Shown here piece after piece: positions 8,879-15,759 of a DNA stretch of 64,000 bases. The notes below the pieces were generated by a model. That model made no database searches, was not told the origin of the DNA, and saw only the letters and a program-made list of their open reading frames with translations. Source of the DNA: JAFKFH01 sp017307375 (GTDB lineage Bacteria > Pseudomonadota > Alphaproteobacteria > Ferrovibrionales > Ferrovibrionaceae); contig OZ245874.1 in NCBI GenBank assembly GCA_965229335.1, forward strand, positions 1,550,001 through 1,614,000, written 5' to 3'. How positions within the stretch are numbered: the stretch's first letter is position 1; every line of letters begins with the position of its first letter. A program made the position numbers and the translations under genes.

Positions 8879-10455
8879 CAGGCGGCCTCCACGTCGGCGA
8901 CGCCGGCCATCATCAGCCCCAGCCGGCGTTCGGTCGCCTGGGCCGGCAGGCATTCGCCGACGATGTGGCCGTCGAACATCACCAATATCCGGTCCGACAG
9001 CGCCAGGATCTCGTCCAGTTCGACCGAGACCAGCAGGATCGCCTTGCCCTGGTCGCGCAATTCGATCAGCCGCCGGTGAATGAACTCGATGGCGCCGATG
9101 TCGACGCCGCGCGTCGGCTGGCCGACCACCAGGAAATCGGGGTCGCGCTCGAATTCGCGCGCCAGCACCAGTTTCTGCTGGTTGCCGCCGGAGAACGCCG
9201 CCGACCGCAGATCCGGGTTGGGCGGGCGGACGTCGAAGCCGGCCATCGCCTTGGCGCAGCGCTGCACGATCGCGCCCAGGCGGTTGAGGATCGAGCCGTT
9301 GTAGGCGGGGTCGTCCTGATAGCCGAGAATGTAGCTTTCATAGGCCGCCATCGGCTTGACCAGCCCCATCCGGTGGCGGTCTTCGGGCACGTGGGCCGCG
9401 CGCAGCCGGCGGAAATCGGCGGCGCCGGCGGCAAGCCGCGCCGTCACGTCCTCGCCGCGCAGGCCGATATGGCCCGATGTCGCCGGCCGCATGCCGGTCA
9501 GCGCCTCCAGCAATTCCGACTGGCCGTTGCCCGAGACCCCGGCGATGCCGACGATCTCGCCGGCATGGACGGAGAACGAGACGTTCTTGACCCGCGCGAC
9601 GCCGGCCTCGTCGACCACCGACAGGCCCGAGACCATCAGCATCTGCGGGCCGGGCGTCGCCGCCTCCTTCTCGACCCGCAGCAGCACCTTGCGGCCCACC
9701 ATCAGCTCGGCCAGTTCCTGGCGGTTGGTCTCGGTCGTGCGCCGCTCGGCGACGACGGCGCCCTGGCGCATGACGGTCACCCGGTCGGTGACGTCCATGA
9801 TCTCGCGCAGCTTGTGGGTGATCAGGATGACCGTCTTGCCTTCGTCGCGCAGGCTCTTGAGGATGCGGAACAGATGGTCGGCTTCCTGCGGCGTCAGCAC
9901 GCCGGTCGGCTCGTCGAGGATCAGGATGCGGGCGCCGCGATAGAGCGCCTTCAGGATCTCGACGCGCTGCTGGATGCCGACGGCGAGGTCGCCGACCACG
10001 GCATCGAGCGGGACTTCCAGCTTGTAGTCGCGCTCCAGCGCGGCCAGCGTCTCGCGGGCACGGGCCATGCCCTCGCCGAGGCGGAAGCCGCCCTCGACGC
10101 CGAGACAGACATTCTCGAGCACGGTGAAGGTGTCGACCAGCATGAAATGCTGGTGGACCATCCCGATACCGGCGCGGATCGCATCCTGCGACGAACGGAT
10201 CGACACCGGCTGGCCGTCGACCCGGATCTCGCCGGCATCGGCGGTGTAGTAGCCGTACAGGATCGACATCAGCGTCGACTTGCCCGCACCGTTCTCGCCG
10301 ATGATGCCGTGGATCGAGCCGCGCCCGATCTGCAGCGACACGTCGCGGTTGGCATGGACGGCGCCGAAGCGCTTGTCGATGCCGATCAGTTCGACGAGGG
10401 GAGGGGAGACCGGCGATGCATCCGCACCGCCGGCCGCCTTCGCATGAGGGGTCAT
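8878..10455 (-). CDS. BMP-type ABC transporter ATPase with two nucleotide-binding domains
   Basis: A 525-residue tandem ATPase like RbsA/NupA proteins. The first domain has Walker A GENGAGKST, the Q-loop region GIGMVHQHFMLVDT, and Walker B ILILDEPTGVLTPQE. The second domain has a degenerate Walker A GVSGNGQSELL and the signature FSGGNQQKLVLARE, as is usual for this family. It energises uptake by the two following permeases. It lies 16 bases after the binding-protein stop and overlaps the next gene by one base, so all four genes form one operon. Confidence 0.94.
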   Translation of the reverse strand: MTPHAKAAGGADASPVSPPLVELIGIDKRFGAVHANRDVSLQIGRGSIHGIIGENGAGKSTLMSILYGYYTADAGEIRVDGQPVSIRSSQDAIRAGIGMVHQHFMLVDTFTVLENVCLGVEGGFRLGEGMARARETLAALERDYKLEVPLDAVVGDLAVGIQQRVEILKALYRGARILILDEPTGVLTPQEADHLFRILKSLRDEGKTVILITHKLREIMDVTDRVTVMRQGAVVAERRTTETNRQELAELMVGRKVLLRVEKEAATPGPQMLMVSGLSVVDEAGVARVKNVSFSVHAGEIVGIAGVSGNGQSELLEALTGMRPATSGHIGLRGEDVTARLAAGAADFRRLRAAHVPEDRHRMGLVKPMAAYESYILGYQDDPAYNGSILNRLGAIVQRCAKAMAGFDVRPPNPDLRSAAFSGGNQQKLVLAREFERDPDFLVVGQPTRGVDIGAIEFIHRRLIELRDQGKAILLVSVELDEILALSDRILVMFDGHIVGECLPAQATERRLGLMMAGVADVEAA

Positions 10456-10471
10456 GGCCCCGGGGCGAGGG

Positions 10472-11458
10472 TTACTTGTAGCCCTGCACCACGATCTTGC
10501 CGGCGATGATGTCGGCCTTGGCCTGGTTGACCTTGGCTTCCATCTCCGGGGTGATCAGCTTGCGGTTGTAGTCGTCGAGCGCGTAGCCGACGCCGTCTTC
10601 CTTGAGGCCGAGCGAGACCATGCCGGCCTTCCAGGTCCCGTCCTTGGCCGACTTGAACGAGTCGTAGACGGCGTTGTCGACCCGCTTGATCATCGAGGTC
10701 AGCACCGAGCCGGGATGCAGGTAGTTCTGGTTGGAATCGACGCCGATGGAGAACTTCCCGCCATCCTTGGCCGCCTGCAGCACGCCGAGGCCGGTGGCGC
10801 CGGCGGCGGCATAGACCACGTCGGCGCCGCGATCCATCTGGCTCTTGGCCAGCTCGGCGCCCTTGCCCGGGTCGTTCCAGGCGGCCGGCGTGGTGCCGGT
10901 CATGTTCTGGAACACCTCGACGGCGGCATTCGAATACTTCGCGCCCTCGACATAGCCGGCGGCGAAATTGCGGATCAGCGGGATGTCCATGCCGCCGACG
11001 AAGCCGATCTTGCCGGTCTGCGACTTCATCGCCCCGATCATGCCGACGAGGAACGAGCCTTCGTGTTCCTTGAACAGGATCGAGCGGGCGTTCGGCGCCT
11101 CGACCACGCCGTCGATGATGACGAACTTGATGTTGGGGAATTCGGGGGCGACCGTCTTCATCGGGGTCGCCTGGGCAAAGCCGATGCCGACGATCACCGT
11201 GGCGCCGCGCCGCGCCATGTTGCGCAGGGCCTGTTCGCGCTGGCTTTCGTTCGTGACCTCGAATTCCTTGTAGGCGATCCCGGTTTCCTTCTTGAACCGT
11301 TCCGCGCCGTTATAGGCGGATTCGTTGAACGACTTGTCGAACTTGCCGCCCATGTCGAAGATGACGGCAGGTTCGAAATCGGCAGCCCGTGCGGCGCCCG
11401 ACGCGGCGACGAGGGCAAGCGCGGCGGCGGCGGCGGTCAGCGTGGCACGAATGCGCAT
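10472..11458 (-). CDS. BMP family (BmpA/PnrA-like) periplasmic substrate-binding protein
   Basis: A 328-residue exported binding protein. The signal peptide (residues 1-26) ends ASGAARAA, and the mature protein begins DFEPAVIFDMGGKFDKSFN with the BMP-family GGKFDKSFN motif. Also present are GIGFAQATPM, IGFVGGMDIPLIRNFAAGY and GVDSNQNYLHPGSVL. The ATG at 11458 is preceded by GGGGAG. It is the first gene of the importer operon and is divergent from the MarR regulator of the neighbouring catabolic cluster. This supports an N-heterocycle or nucleoside-like substrate, which remains an inference. Confidence 0.93.
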   Translation of the reverse strand: MRIRATLTAAAAALALVAASGAARAADFEPAVIFDMGGKFDKSFNESAYNGAERFKKETGIAYKEFEVTNESQREQALRNMARRGATVIVGIGFAQATPMKTVAPEFPNIKFVIIDGVVEAPNARSILFKEHEGSFLVGMIGAMKSQTGKIGFVGGMDIPLIRNFAAGYVEGAKYSNAAVEVFQNMTGTTPAAWNDPGKGAELAKSQMDRGADVVYAAAGATGLGVLQAAKDGGKFSIGVDSNQNYLHPGSVLTSMIKRVDNAVYDSFKSAKDGTWKAGMVSLGLKEDGVGYALDDYNRKLITPEMEAKVNQAKADIIAGKIVVQGYK

Positions 11459-11584
11459 GGATGCTGTCTCCCCAGCGTGTTTTACTCCCAGAACCATAAT
11501 TGCTAGCACCGGCCATGGCCGGCGCCTAGTCCTTAGTAACGAAAACCTGACCGGATGGTTAATCGAAACCCCGGGGGAGCAGGG
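11459..11584. promoter_or_regulatory. Divergent promoter region between importer operon and marR
   Basis: A 126-base intergenic region carrying the promoters of the leftward importer operon and the rightward marR gene. It contains a perfect 14-base palindrome CCGGCCATGGCCGG at 11509-11522 and an AT-richer stretch around 11530-11565. The GTATAC palindrome found elsewhere in the cluster is not seen here. No consensus promoter hexamers were assigned. Confidence 0.4.
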
Positions 11585-12058
11585 ATGGCGGCGAAGACGA
11601 AAAATCCCGTCCAGGCGGCGGCGCCGGCCCCGGCCGCGGCGACCTTGCCGCCCTATCGCCTGACCGAGCAGGTCGGCCACCTGCTGCGCCGCGCCCATCA
11701 GCGCGAAAGCGCGATCTTCCAGGACAACATGGGCGATGCGGCGACACCGACGCAGTTCGCCGCGCTGGCCATGCTGACCGAACGCGGGCCGCTGTCGCAG
11801 AACCATCTGGGCCGGCTGATCGCGATGGATCCGGCGACGATCCAGGGTGTCGTCCAGCGCCTGGGCGAACGCAAGCTGGTCGACCGCGTGCCCGACCCGG
11901 TCGACAAGCGGCGCTTCCTGGTGCGCCTGACCCGGCGCGGCGTCGAGGCCTACGAGGCGATGGAGGACCGCGCCCGCGCGGTGACGCGCGAGACCCTTTC
12001 GCCGCTCGAACCGGACGAGCAGGCGCAGTTCATCGCCCTCTTGAAACGCCTGGGCTGA
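11585..12058 (+). CDS. MarR-family transcriptional regulator of the N-heterocycle cluster
   Basis: A 157-residue winged-helix regulator. Helices around residues 35-100 include TPTQFAALAMLTERGPLSQN, the recognition region MDPATIQGVVQRLGERKLV and the wing DPVDKRRFLVRLT. The ATG at 11585 is used because GGGGGAG precedes it; the earlier ATG at 11555 lacks such a site. MarR proteins usually repress catabolic genes until an aromatic ligand binds. It sits between the importer and the catabolic genes, so it is the natural regulator of both. A palindrome lies immediately downstream, ahead of the amidohydrolase gene. Confidence 0.88.
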   Translation: MAAKTKNPVQAAAPAPAAATLPPYRLTEQVGHLLRRAHQRESAIFQDNMGDAATPTQFAALAMLTERGPLSQNHLGRLIAMDPATIQGVVQRLGERKLVDRVPDPVDKRRFLVRLTRRGVEAYEAMEDRARAVTRETLSPLEPDEQAQFIALLKRLG

Positions 12059-12070
12059 ACGTCCACACTC

Positions 12071-12084
12071 GTTCGTATACGAAC
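12071..12084. promoter_or_regulatory. Perfect 14-base palindrome ahead of amidohydrolase gene, candidate MarR operator
   Basis: GTTCGTATACGAAC is perfectly self-complementary and lies 17 bases upstream of the amidohydrolase start. The same GTTYGTATAC decamer occurs at 20821-20830, ahead of the FAD subunit of the hydroxylase operon. That makes it a plausible regulon site for the local MarR protein. Confidence 0.6.
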
Positions 12085-12100
12085 AACAGGAGGCAGCCAG

Positions 12101-13297
12101 ATGGCGCTGGACGTGACGTCGGGCCCGATGAAGGGCAAGCTGGTCATCCGCAACGTCGGGCTGATGCTGTCGGGCGATCTGGCGCAGCCGATCCTCGATG
12201 CCGATACCCTCGTGGCCGTCGACGGCAAGATCGAAGCGGTCGGTCGTGCCAAGGATGTCGACACGTCGGCGGCAAAGCAGATCATCGACGCCCACGGCTG
12301 CGCCCTGGCGCCCGGGCTGATCGACAGCCATGTCCATCCGGTGTTCGGCGACTGGACGCCGCGCCAGACCCAGTTGAACTGGATCGACAGCTTCATGCAT
12401 GGCGGCGTCACCACGATGGTCTCGGCCGGCGAGGTGCACCTGCCCGGCCGGCCCAAGGACATCGTCGGGCTGAAGGCGCTGGCGATCACCGCCCAGCGCG
12501 CCTTCGACGCCTTCCGCCCCGGCGGGGTCAAGGTGCTCGCCGGCGCCCCGGTGATCGAGAAGGGCATGGTCGAGGATGATTTCCGCGAACTGGCGGCCGC
12601 CGGGGTCGGGCTGCTGGGCGAGGTCGGGCTGGGCTCGGTCAAGGCCGGGGCCGAGGCCCGCCAGATGGTCGCCTGGGCGCGCAAGCACGGCATCCAGTCG
12701 ACGATCCATACCGGCGGCCCGTCGATCCCCGGTTCCGGGCTGATCGACAAGGATGTGGTGCTGGAGGCCGACGCCGACGTCATCGGCCATATCAACGGCG
12801 GCCACACCTCGCTGCCCGAGGGGCATGTCTGCGAACTCTGCGAACGCTCGACCCGCGCCATCGAACTCGTGCACAACGGCAACGAGCGCGTGGCGCTGGC
12901 GGCGATGAAGGTGGCACGCGAACTGGGCCAGCTCCATCGCGTGATCCTCGGCACCGACAGCCCGGCCGGCTCGGGCGTCCAGCCGCTCGGCATCCTGCGC
13001 ATGATGGCGCTGCTGTCGGGTATCGGCGGCCTGTCGGGCGCCGAGGCGATCTGCCTGGCCACCGGCAACACCGCGCGCATCCGCAACCTCGCCGGCGGCC
13101 TGCTCGAAGCCGGCCGCCCGGCCGATTTCGTGTTCCTCGACAAGGCGCAGCATTCGGCGGGCAAGGACACGCTCGAATGCCTCGAGGTCGGCGACCTGCC
13201 GGGTGTCGGCATGGTCGTCATCGACGGCATCATCCGCGCCGGGCGCAGCCGCAATACCCCGCCGGCCGAACGCGTGCCGGAGGTGGTGGGGCACTAG
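12101..13297 (+). CDS. Amidohydrolase, enamidase-like
   Basis: A 398-residue metal-dependent amidohydrolase. Metal ligands are visible as H77 and H79 in GLIDSHVHPVF, a likely bridging E174 in LLGEVG, H203 in TIHTGG, H230 in IGHINGGH, and D286 in LGTDSPAG. The overall pattern resembles enamidase from Eubacterium barkeri, which opens the ring of 1,4,5,6-tetrahydro-6-oxonicotinate. This fits the nearby 6-hydroxynicotinate reductase homologue and molybdenum hydroxylase. Another cyclic amide or imide is the alternative substrate. It is 42 bases downstream of marR, with a palindromic operator in the gap and AGGAGG before the ATG. Confidence 0.8.
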   Translation: MALDVTSGPMKGKLVIRNVGLMLSGDLAQPILDADTLVAVDGKIEAVGRAKDVDTSAAKQIIDAHGCALAPGLIDSHVHPVFGDWTPRQTQLNWIDSFMHGGVTTMVSAGEVHLPGRPKDIVGLKALAITAQRAFDAFRPGGVKVLAGAPVIEKGMVEDDFRELAAAGVGLLGEVGLGSVKAGAEARQMVAWARKHGIQSTIHTGGPSIPGSGLIDKDVVLEADADVIGHINGGHTSLPEGHVCELCERSTRAIELVHNGNERVALAAMKVARELGQLHRVILGTDSPAGSGVQPLGILRMMALLSGIGGLSGAEAICLATGNTARIRNLAGGLLEAGRPADFVFLDKAQHSAGKDTLECLEVGDLPGVGMVVIDGIIRAGRSRNTPPAERVPEVVGH

Positions 13298-13313
13298 GTC
13301 AACAACGAAATAT

Positions 13314-13420
13314 CGTCATTCCCGCGAAAGCGGGAATCCAGGGCAAGGGCATCACAATCGGCACCGTGCTTGTCCTGGATCACGGAGCTACGCATCGCTG
13401 CGTCGGGCATGACGGCCATG
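13314..13420. repeat. Dispersed extragenic palindromic repeat element
   Basis: An intergenic element between two convergent genes. It begins with the hairpin ATTCCCGC-GAAA-GCGGGAAT at 13318-13337 and continues into TGGATCACGG and GTCGGGCATGACG. The outer ends CGTCAT and ATGACG are complementary, so the whole unit can fold. The segment GTCATTCCCGCGAAAGCGGG is a sequence I recognise as a widespread repeat in proteobacterial genomes. It may also act as a bidirectional transcription end for the flanking genes. Confidence 0.65.
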
Positions 13421-13421
13421 C

Positions 13422-13757
13422 TTAGTGGCGCGGCCCCTCCGGGCGGTACTTGTCCATCACTTCGTCGAGCTTTTCGGGCGAGACGCCGAGGGCTTCCGAC
13501 AGCACCTTGCGGTTGCGGGCGCGCTGTTCCGGCGTCGGGCGCTGGCCTTTCGGGGCCGGCGTCACCTTCTTGAAGGCTTCGCGGAACTGTTCGGGGGTGA
13601 CGCCGAGGTCGCGGGCAATCGCCTCGACCGGCCGGTCGCCTTCCACCGGCGGCGGGGGCGGCGGCGGTTTCTGCTGGGCCGCGACGGGTGCCGCCGCCGC
13701 CAGCGCGATCAGCGCCGCGGCGGCCAGGCGCAGCGCTTCAGCGCAGGCCGTCCTCAC
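13422..13757 (-). CDS. Small secreted protein with two LGV-helix repeats, unknown function
   Basis: A 111-residue protein from a GTG at 13757 that overlaps the 3' end of the second DUF1185 gene by 20 bases, so translational coupling is likely. An alanine-rich signal peptide (about residues 1-27, ending AAPVAAQ) is followed by a poly-proline stretch and two similar helical motifs, ARDLGVTPEQFREAFKKV and LSEALGVSPEKLDEVMDKYR. The protein is periplasmic or exported by prediction. The function is not recognised. Its position at the end of the catabolic operon may be incidental. Confidence 0.65.
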   Translation of the reverse strand: MRTACAEALRLAAAALIALAAAAPVAAQQKPPPPPPPVEGDRPVEAIARDLGVTPEQFREAFKKVTPAPKGQRPTPEQRARNRKVLSEALGVSPEKLDEVMDKYRPEGPRH

Positions 13758-14322
13758 CCTTGATCTCGTCCTTGGTCAGCCCGCCGACGCGCGGCAGCGG
13801 CCGGCCCGACGCGGTGACCGCGATGGCCACGACGATCTCGCCGGTGCGCGGCGCGTCGGGCACGCGCAGCTCGATGGCGTCGAAATGGCTGCGCACATAG
13901 GCCGCATCCTTGTGCCCGAGCGGCACGTCGATCGGCGTGCCCAGCCCGCCGATCTTCTTGGCCGAGGGGATCAGGGCCGCGCCCTTTTCCAGCACGCGGC
14001 GGACCGGCGTGCCCATCTTCGGATGCAGGATCGCCGCGGCATGTTCGAGCTCGCCGCCTTCGCCGACGATCGCGGCCTTGCCATAGCTTTCGGCCTTGGC
14101 CCCGTCGATGCCCAGCGCGGCGATGCAGCGCTGCGTCAGCAGCTCGCCCAGTTCCTCGCCGATCGCGGTCAGTTCGGCCAGGTCTTCGGCATAGCGCCCG
14201 GCGAACGGGTTGGCGATCACCGCCGCTGCGACGGCGCGGCGGGCCGGCGGATCGACCTCGCGGCCCATTTCGCGCCGGATTTCGTCGACGATGGTCACGA
14301 TCTTGCGGATATCGGCGCTCAT
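13738..14322 (-). CDS. DUF1185 / AA_synth family protein, second copy
   Basis: A 194-residue protein of Pfam AA_synth (PF06684), a family with no firmly established reaction. Conserved blocks are VIANPFAGRYAEDL, YGKAAIVGEGGELEHAA, IPSAKKIGGLGTPIDVP, GHKDAAYVRSHFDAIEL and the C-terminal EIKGEDGLR. It has the same length as the upstream gene and is clearly paralogous to it; the two overlap as ATGA. Co-transcription with a reductase, hydroxylase and UPF0280 gene suggests a step in ring degradation, perhaps on the ring-opened or cyclic amide product. The specific role is unknown. Confidence 0.85.
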   Translation of the reverse strand: MSADIRKIVTIVDEIRREMGREVDPPARRAVAAAVIANPFAGRYAEDLAELTAIGEELGELLTQRCIAALGIDGAKAESYGKAAIVGEGGELEHAAAILHPKMGTPVRRVLEKGAALIPSAKKIGGLGTPIDVPLGHKDAAYVRSHFDAIELRVPDAPRTGEIVVAIAVTASGRPLPRVGGLTKDEIKGEDGLR

Positions 14323-14903
14323 CGCAGTCCGTCCTCTCCCTTGATCTCGCTGGCTTTCAGGCCGCCGGCCCGGTCGTGGATGCGCGCCCCCGTGGTCATC
14401 ACCAGGGCGAAGACGAGTTCGTCGGCCGCCGGCGCGCCGGGCACCCCTACTTCCATCGCATCGAAATGGCCGCGCACGTAGGAGGCGTCCTTGTGGGTGA
14501 TCGGCACGTCGAGGCGGGCGCCGGGCCCGCCGACCTTCTTGGCCGAGGGGACGATGGCCTTGGCCCCGCCGAGCGCCTCGCGCATCGCATAGCCGCCCGG
14601 CGCGTGCCACAGCGCGCCGTGCTCGAGCTCGCCGGCGGCACCGACGATCGAGCCCTTGCCGTAGCCCTCGATCGCGGCGGGATCGCCGCCCATGCCGCGG
14701 ATCAGGTCCAGTGCCATTTCCAGGCCCAGCGGCTTGAGCGCATCCTGCATCGGCATGATGTCGGCCACGTAGCGCCCGGCATAGGGATTGGCCAGCACCA
14801 CCAGCGCCGCGCCGCGATGATGGACCCGCCCCGGCGCCGGGCCGAATTCGTGGCGGACCTCCTCGTAGATGAAATGCTTGCGGCGGACTTCGATCAGCGA
14901 CAT
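14319..14903 (-). CDS. DUF1185 / AA_synth family protein, first copy
   Basis: A 194-residue AA_synth (PF06684) protein beginning MSLIEVRRKHFIYEEVRHEF. It carries the same blocks as its neighbour: VVLANPYAGRYVADI, YGKGSIVGAAGELEHGA, VPSAKKVGGPGARLDVP, THKDASYVRGHFDAMEV and EIKGEDGLR. The start overlaps the UPF0280 3' end by 10 bases and its stop overlaps the next gene's start. Two equal-length, co-translated paralogues suggest a hetero-oligomer or two related substrates. The enzyme activity is not known to me. Confidence 0.85.
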   Translation of the reverse strand: MSLIEVRRKHFIYEEVRHEFGPAPGRVHHRGAALVVLANPYAGRYVADIMPMQDALKPLGLEMALDLIRGMGGDPAAIEGYGKGSIVGAAGELEHGALWHAPGGYAMREALGGAKAIVPSAKKVGGPGARLDVPITHKDASYVRGHFDAMEVGVPGAPAADELVFALVMTTGARIHDRAGGLKASEIKGEDGLR

Positions 14904-15757
14904 GCGACGCGCTCCCGGGCGACAGGCGAGGCTTTGGATCCGATAATGCGGAAACGGCCCTGCAAGGCAAGGCTTGCCGCGACGAGATGGCCGTCGCGGC
15001 GCAATTGTTCGGCGCGCGCCGCCCCGCGCGCCAGCGCCGCGGCGACGGCCTCCGGCGGCAGCGGACCGACCGCGACGGTGACCGGCAGGTCGCCCAGGTC
15101 GCTGTCGTCCTTCACCGCCGTGGCCGGCAGGCGCCGCACCGCCGGGTGATCGACCGTGCAGGCATTGGCGATCAGCGTCGCCGCCGCGTCGGCCGCCGCG
15201 GCATCGCGCGCCAGCACGGTCGCGGCATCGGCGATGCCGAGGCTCTGGCTGCGGCCGCGCCAGCCGGAGGTCGCGATGCCGCCGATGCCCTCGGCGGCGC
15301 GGATCGTGATCTCGCCGTCGATCGCCGGGGCGGCCAGGTCGGTGACGAGCCCGGCAGTCAGCGTCGCCTCGCCCGCCACATGCAGCGCGATGTCGCCGCC
15401 GTTGTTGACGAAGGCGCGGCCGAGGCGGGGCGCGGCCCGGCGCATCGCGGCCAGGATCTCGTCGGCGACGCTGCCGGCCACCGCCGCCATCGGCGTCAGG
15501 TAGACGTCGCGATGCGGCCAGCAGGCGGCCAGCATGCGCCGGGCCACCGGCCCCTGCAGGTCGGGCGGCGTCGGCCCCAGCGGCCGGCGCAGCAGGGCCA
15601 GTTCGCCGCACAGCCCGTCGAGGATGTCCTGGAAGCGCTGCCACGCCGCCCGGTGCGCCGCTTCGGCATCCGGCCCCCAGGCGCGCAGCACCAGGTCGAT
15701 CGGCCCGTGCTGGAAATGCAGCCGGCCGTCGGGCAGCGGGCGGCCGGCCGGACCCAT
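14894..15757 (-). CDS. UPF0280 family protein (ApbE-related)
   Basis: A 287-residue protein from the ATG at 15757. Typical UPF0280 blocks include VAGSVADEILAAM, FVNNGGDIALHVAG, GIATSGWRGRSQSLGIADA and ANACTVDHPAVRR. The family is uncharacterised but belongs to the ApbE superfamily, whose best-known members attach FMN to proteins. It lies 2 bases downstream of the 6-hydroxynicotinate reductase homologue. The E. barkeri enzyme is reported to carry a covalent flavin, so a maturation role is plausible. That role is inferred, not shown. Confidence 0.85.
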   Translation of the reverse strand: MGPAGRPLPDGRLHFQHGPIDLVLRAWGPDAEAAHRAAWQRFQDILDGLCGELALLRRPLGPTPPDLQGPVARRMLAACWPHRDVYLTPMAAVAGSVADEILAAMRRAAPRLGRAFVNNGGDIALHVAGEATLTAGLVTDLAAPAIDGEITIRAAEGIGGIATSGWRGRSQSLGIADAATVLARDAAAADAAATLIANACTVDHPAVRRLPATAVKDDSDLGDLPVTVAVGPLPPEAVAAALARGAARAEQLRRDGHLVAASLALQGRFRIIGSKASPVARERVACR

Positions 15758-15759
15758 GG

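Noticed and set aside
10472..13294. A 940-codon reverse frame running from the amidohydrolase region into the BMP binding protein
   Set aside because: Only the last 328 codons are real, beginning with a signal peptide at 11458. The upstream part is antisense to the marR and amidohydrolase genes.
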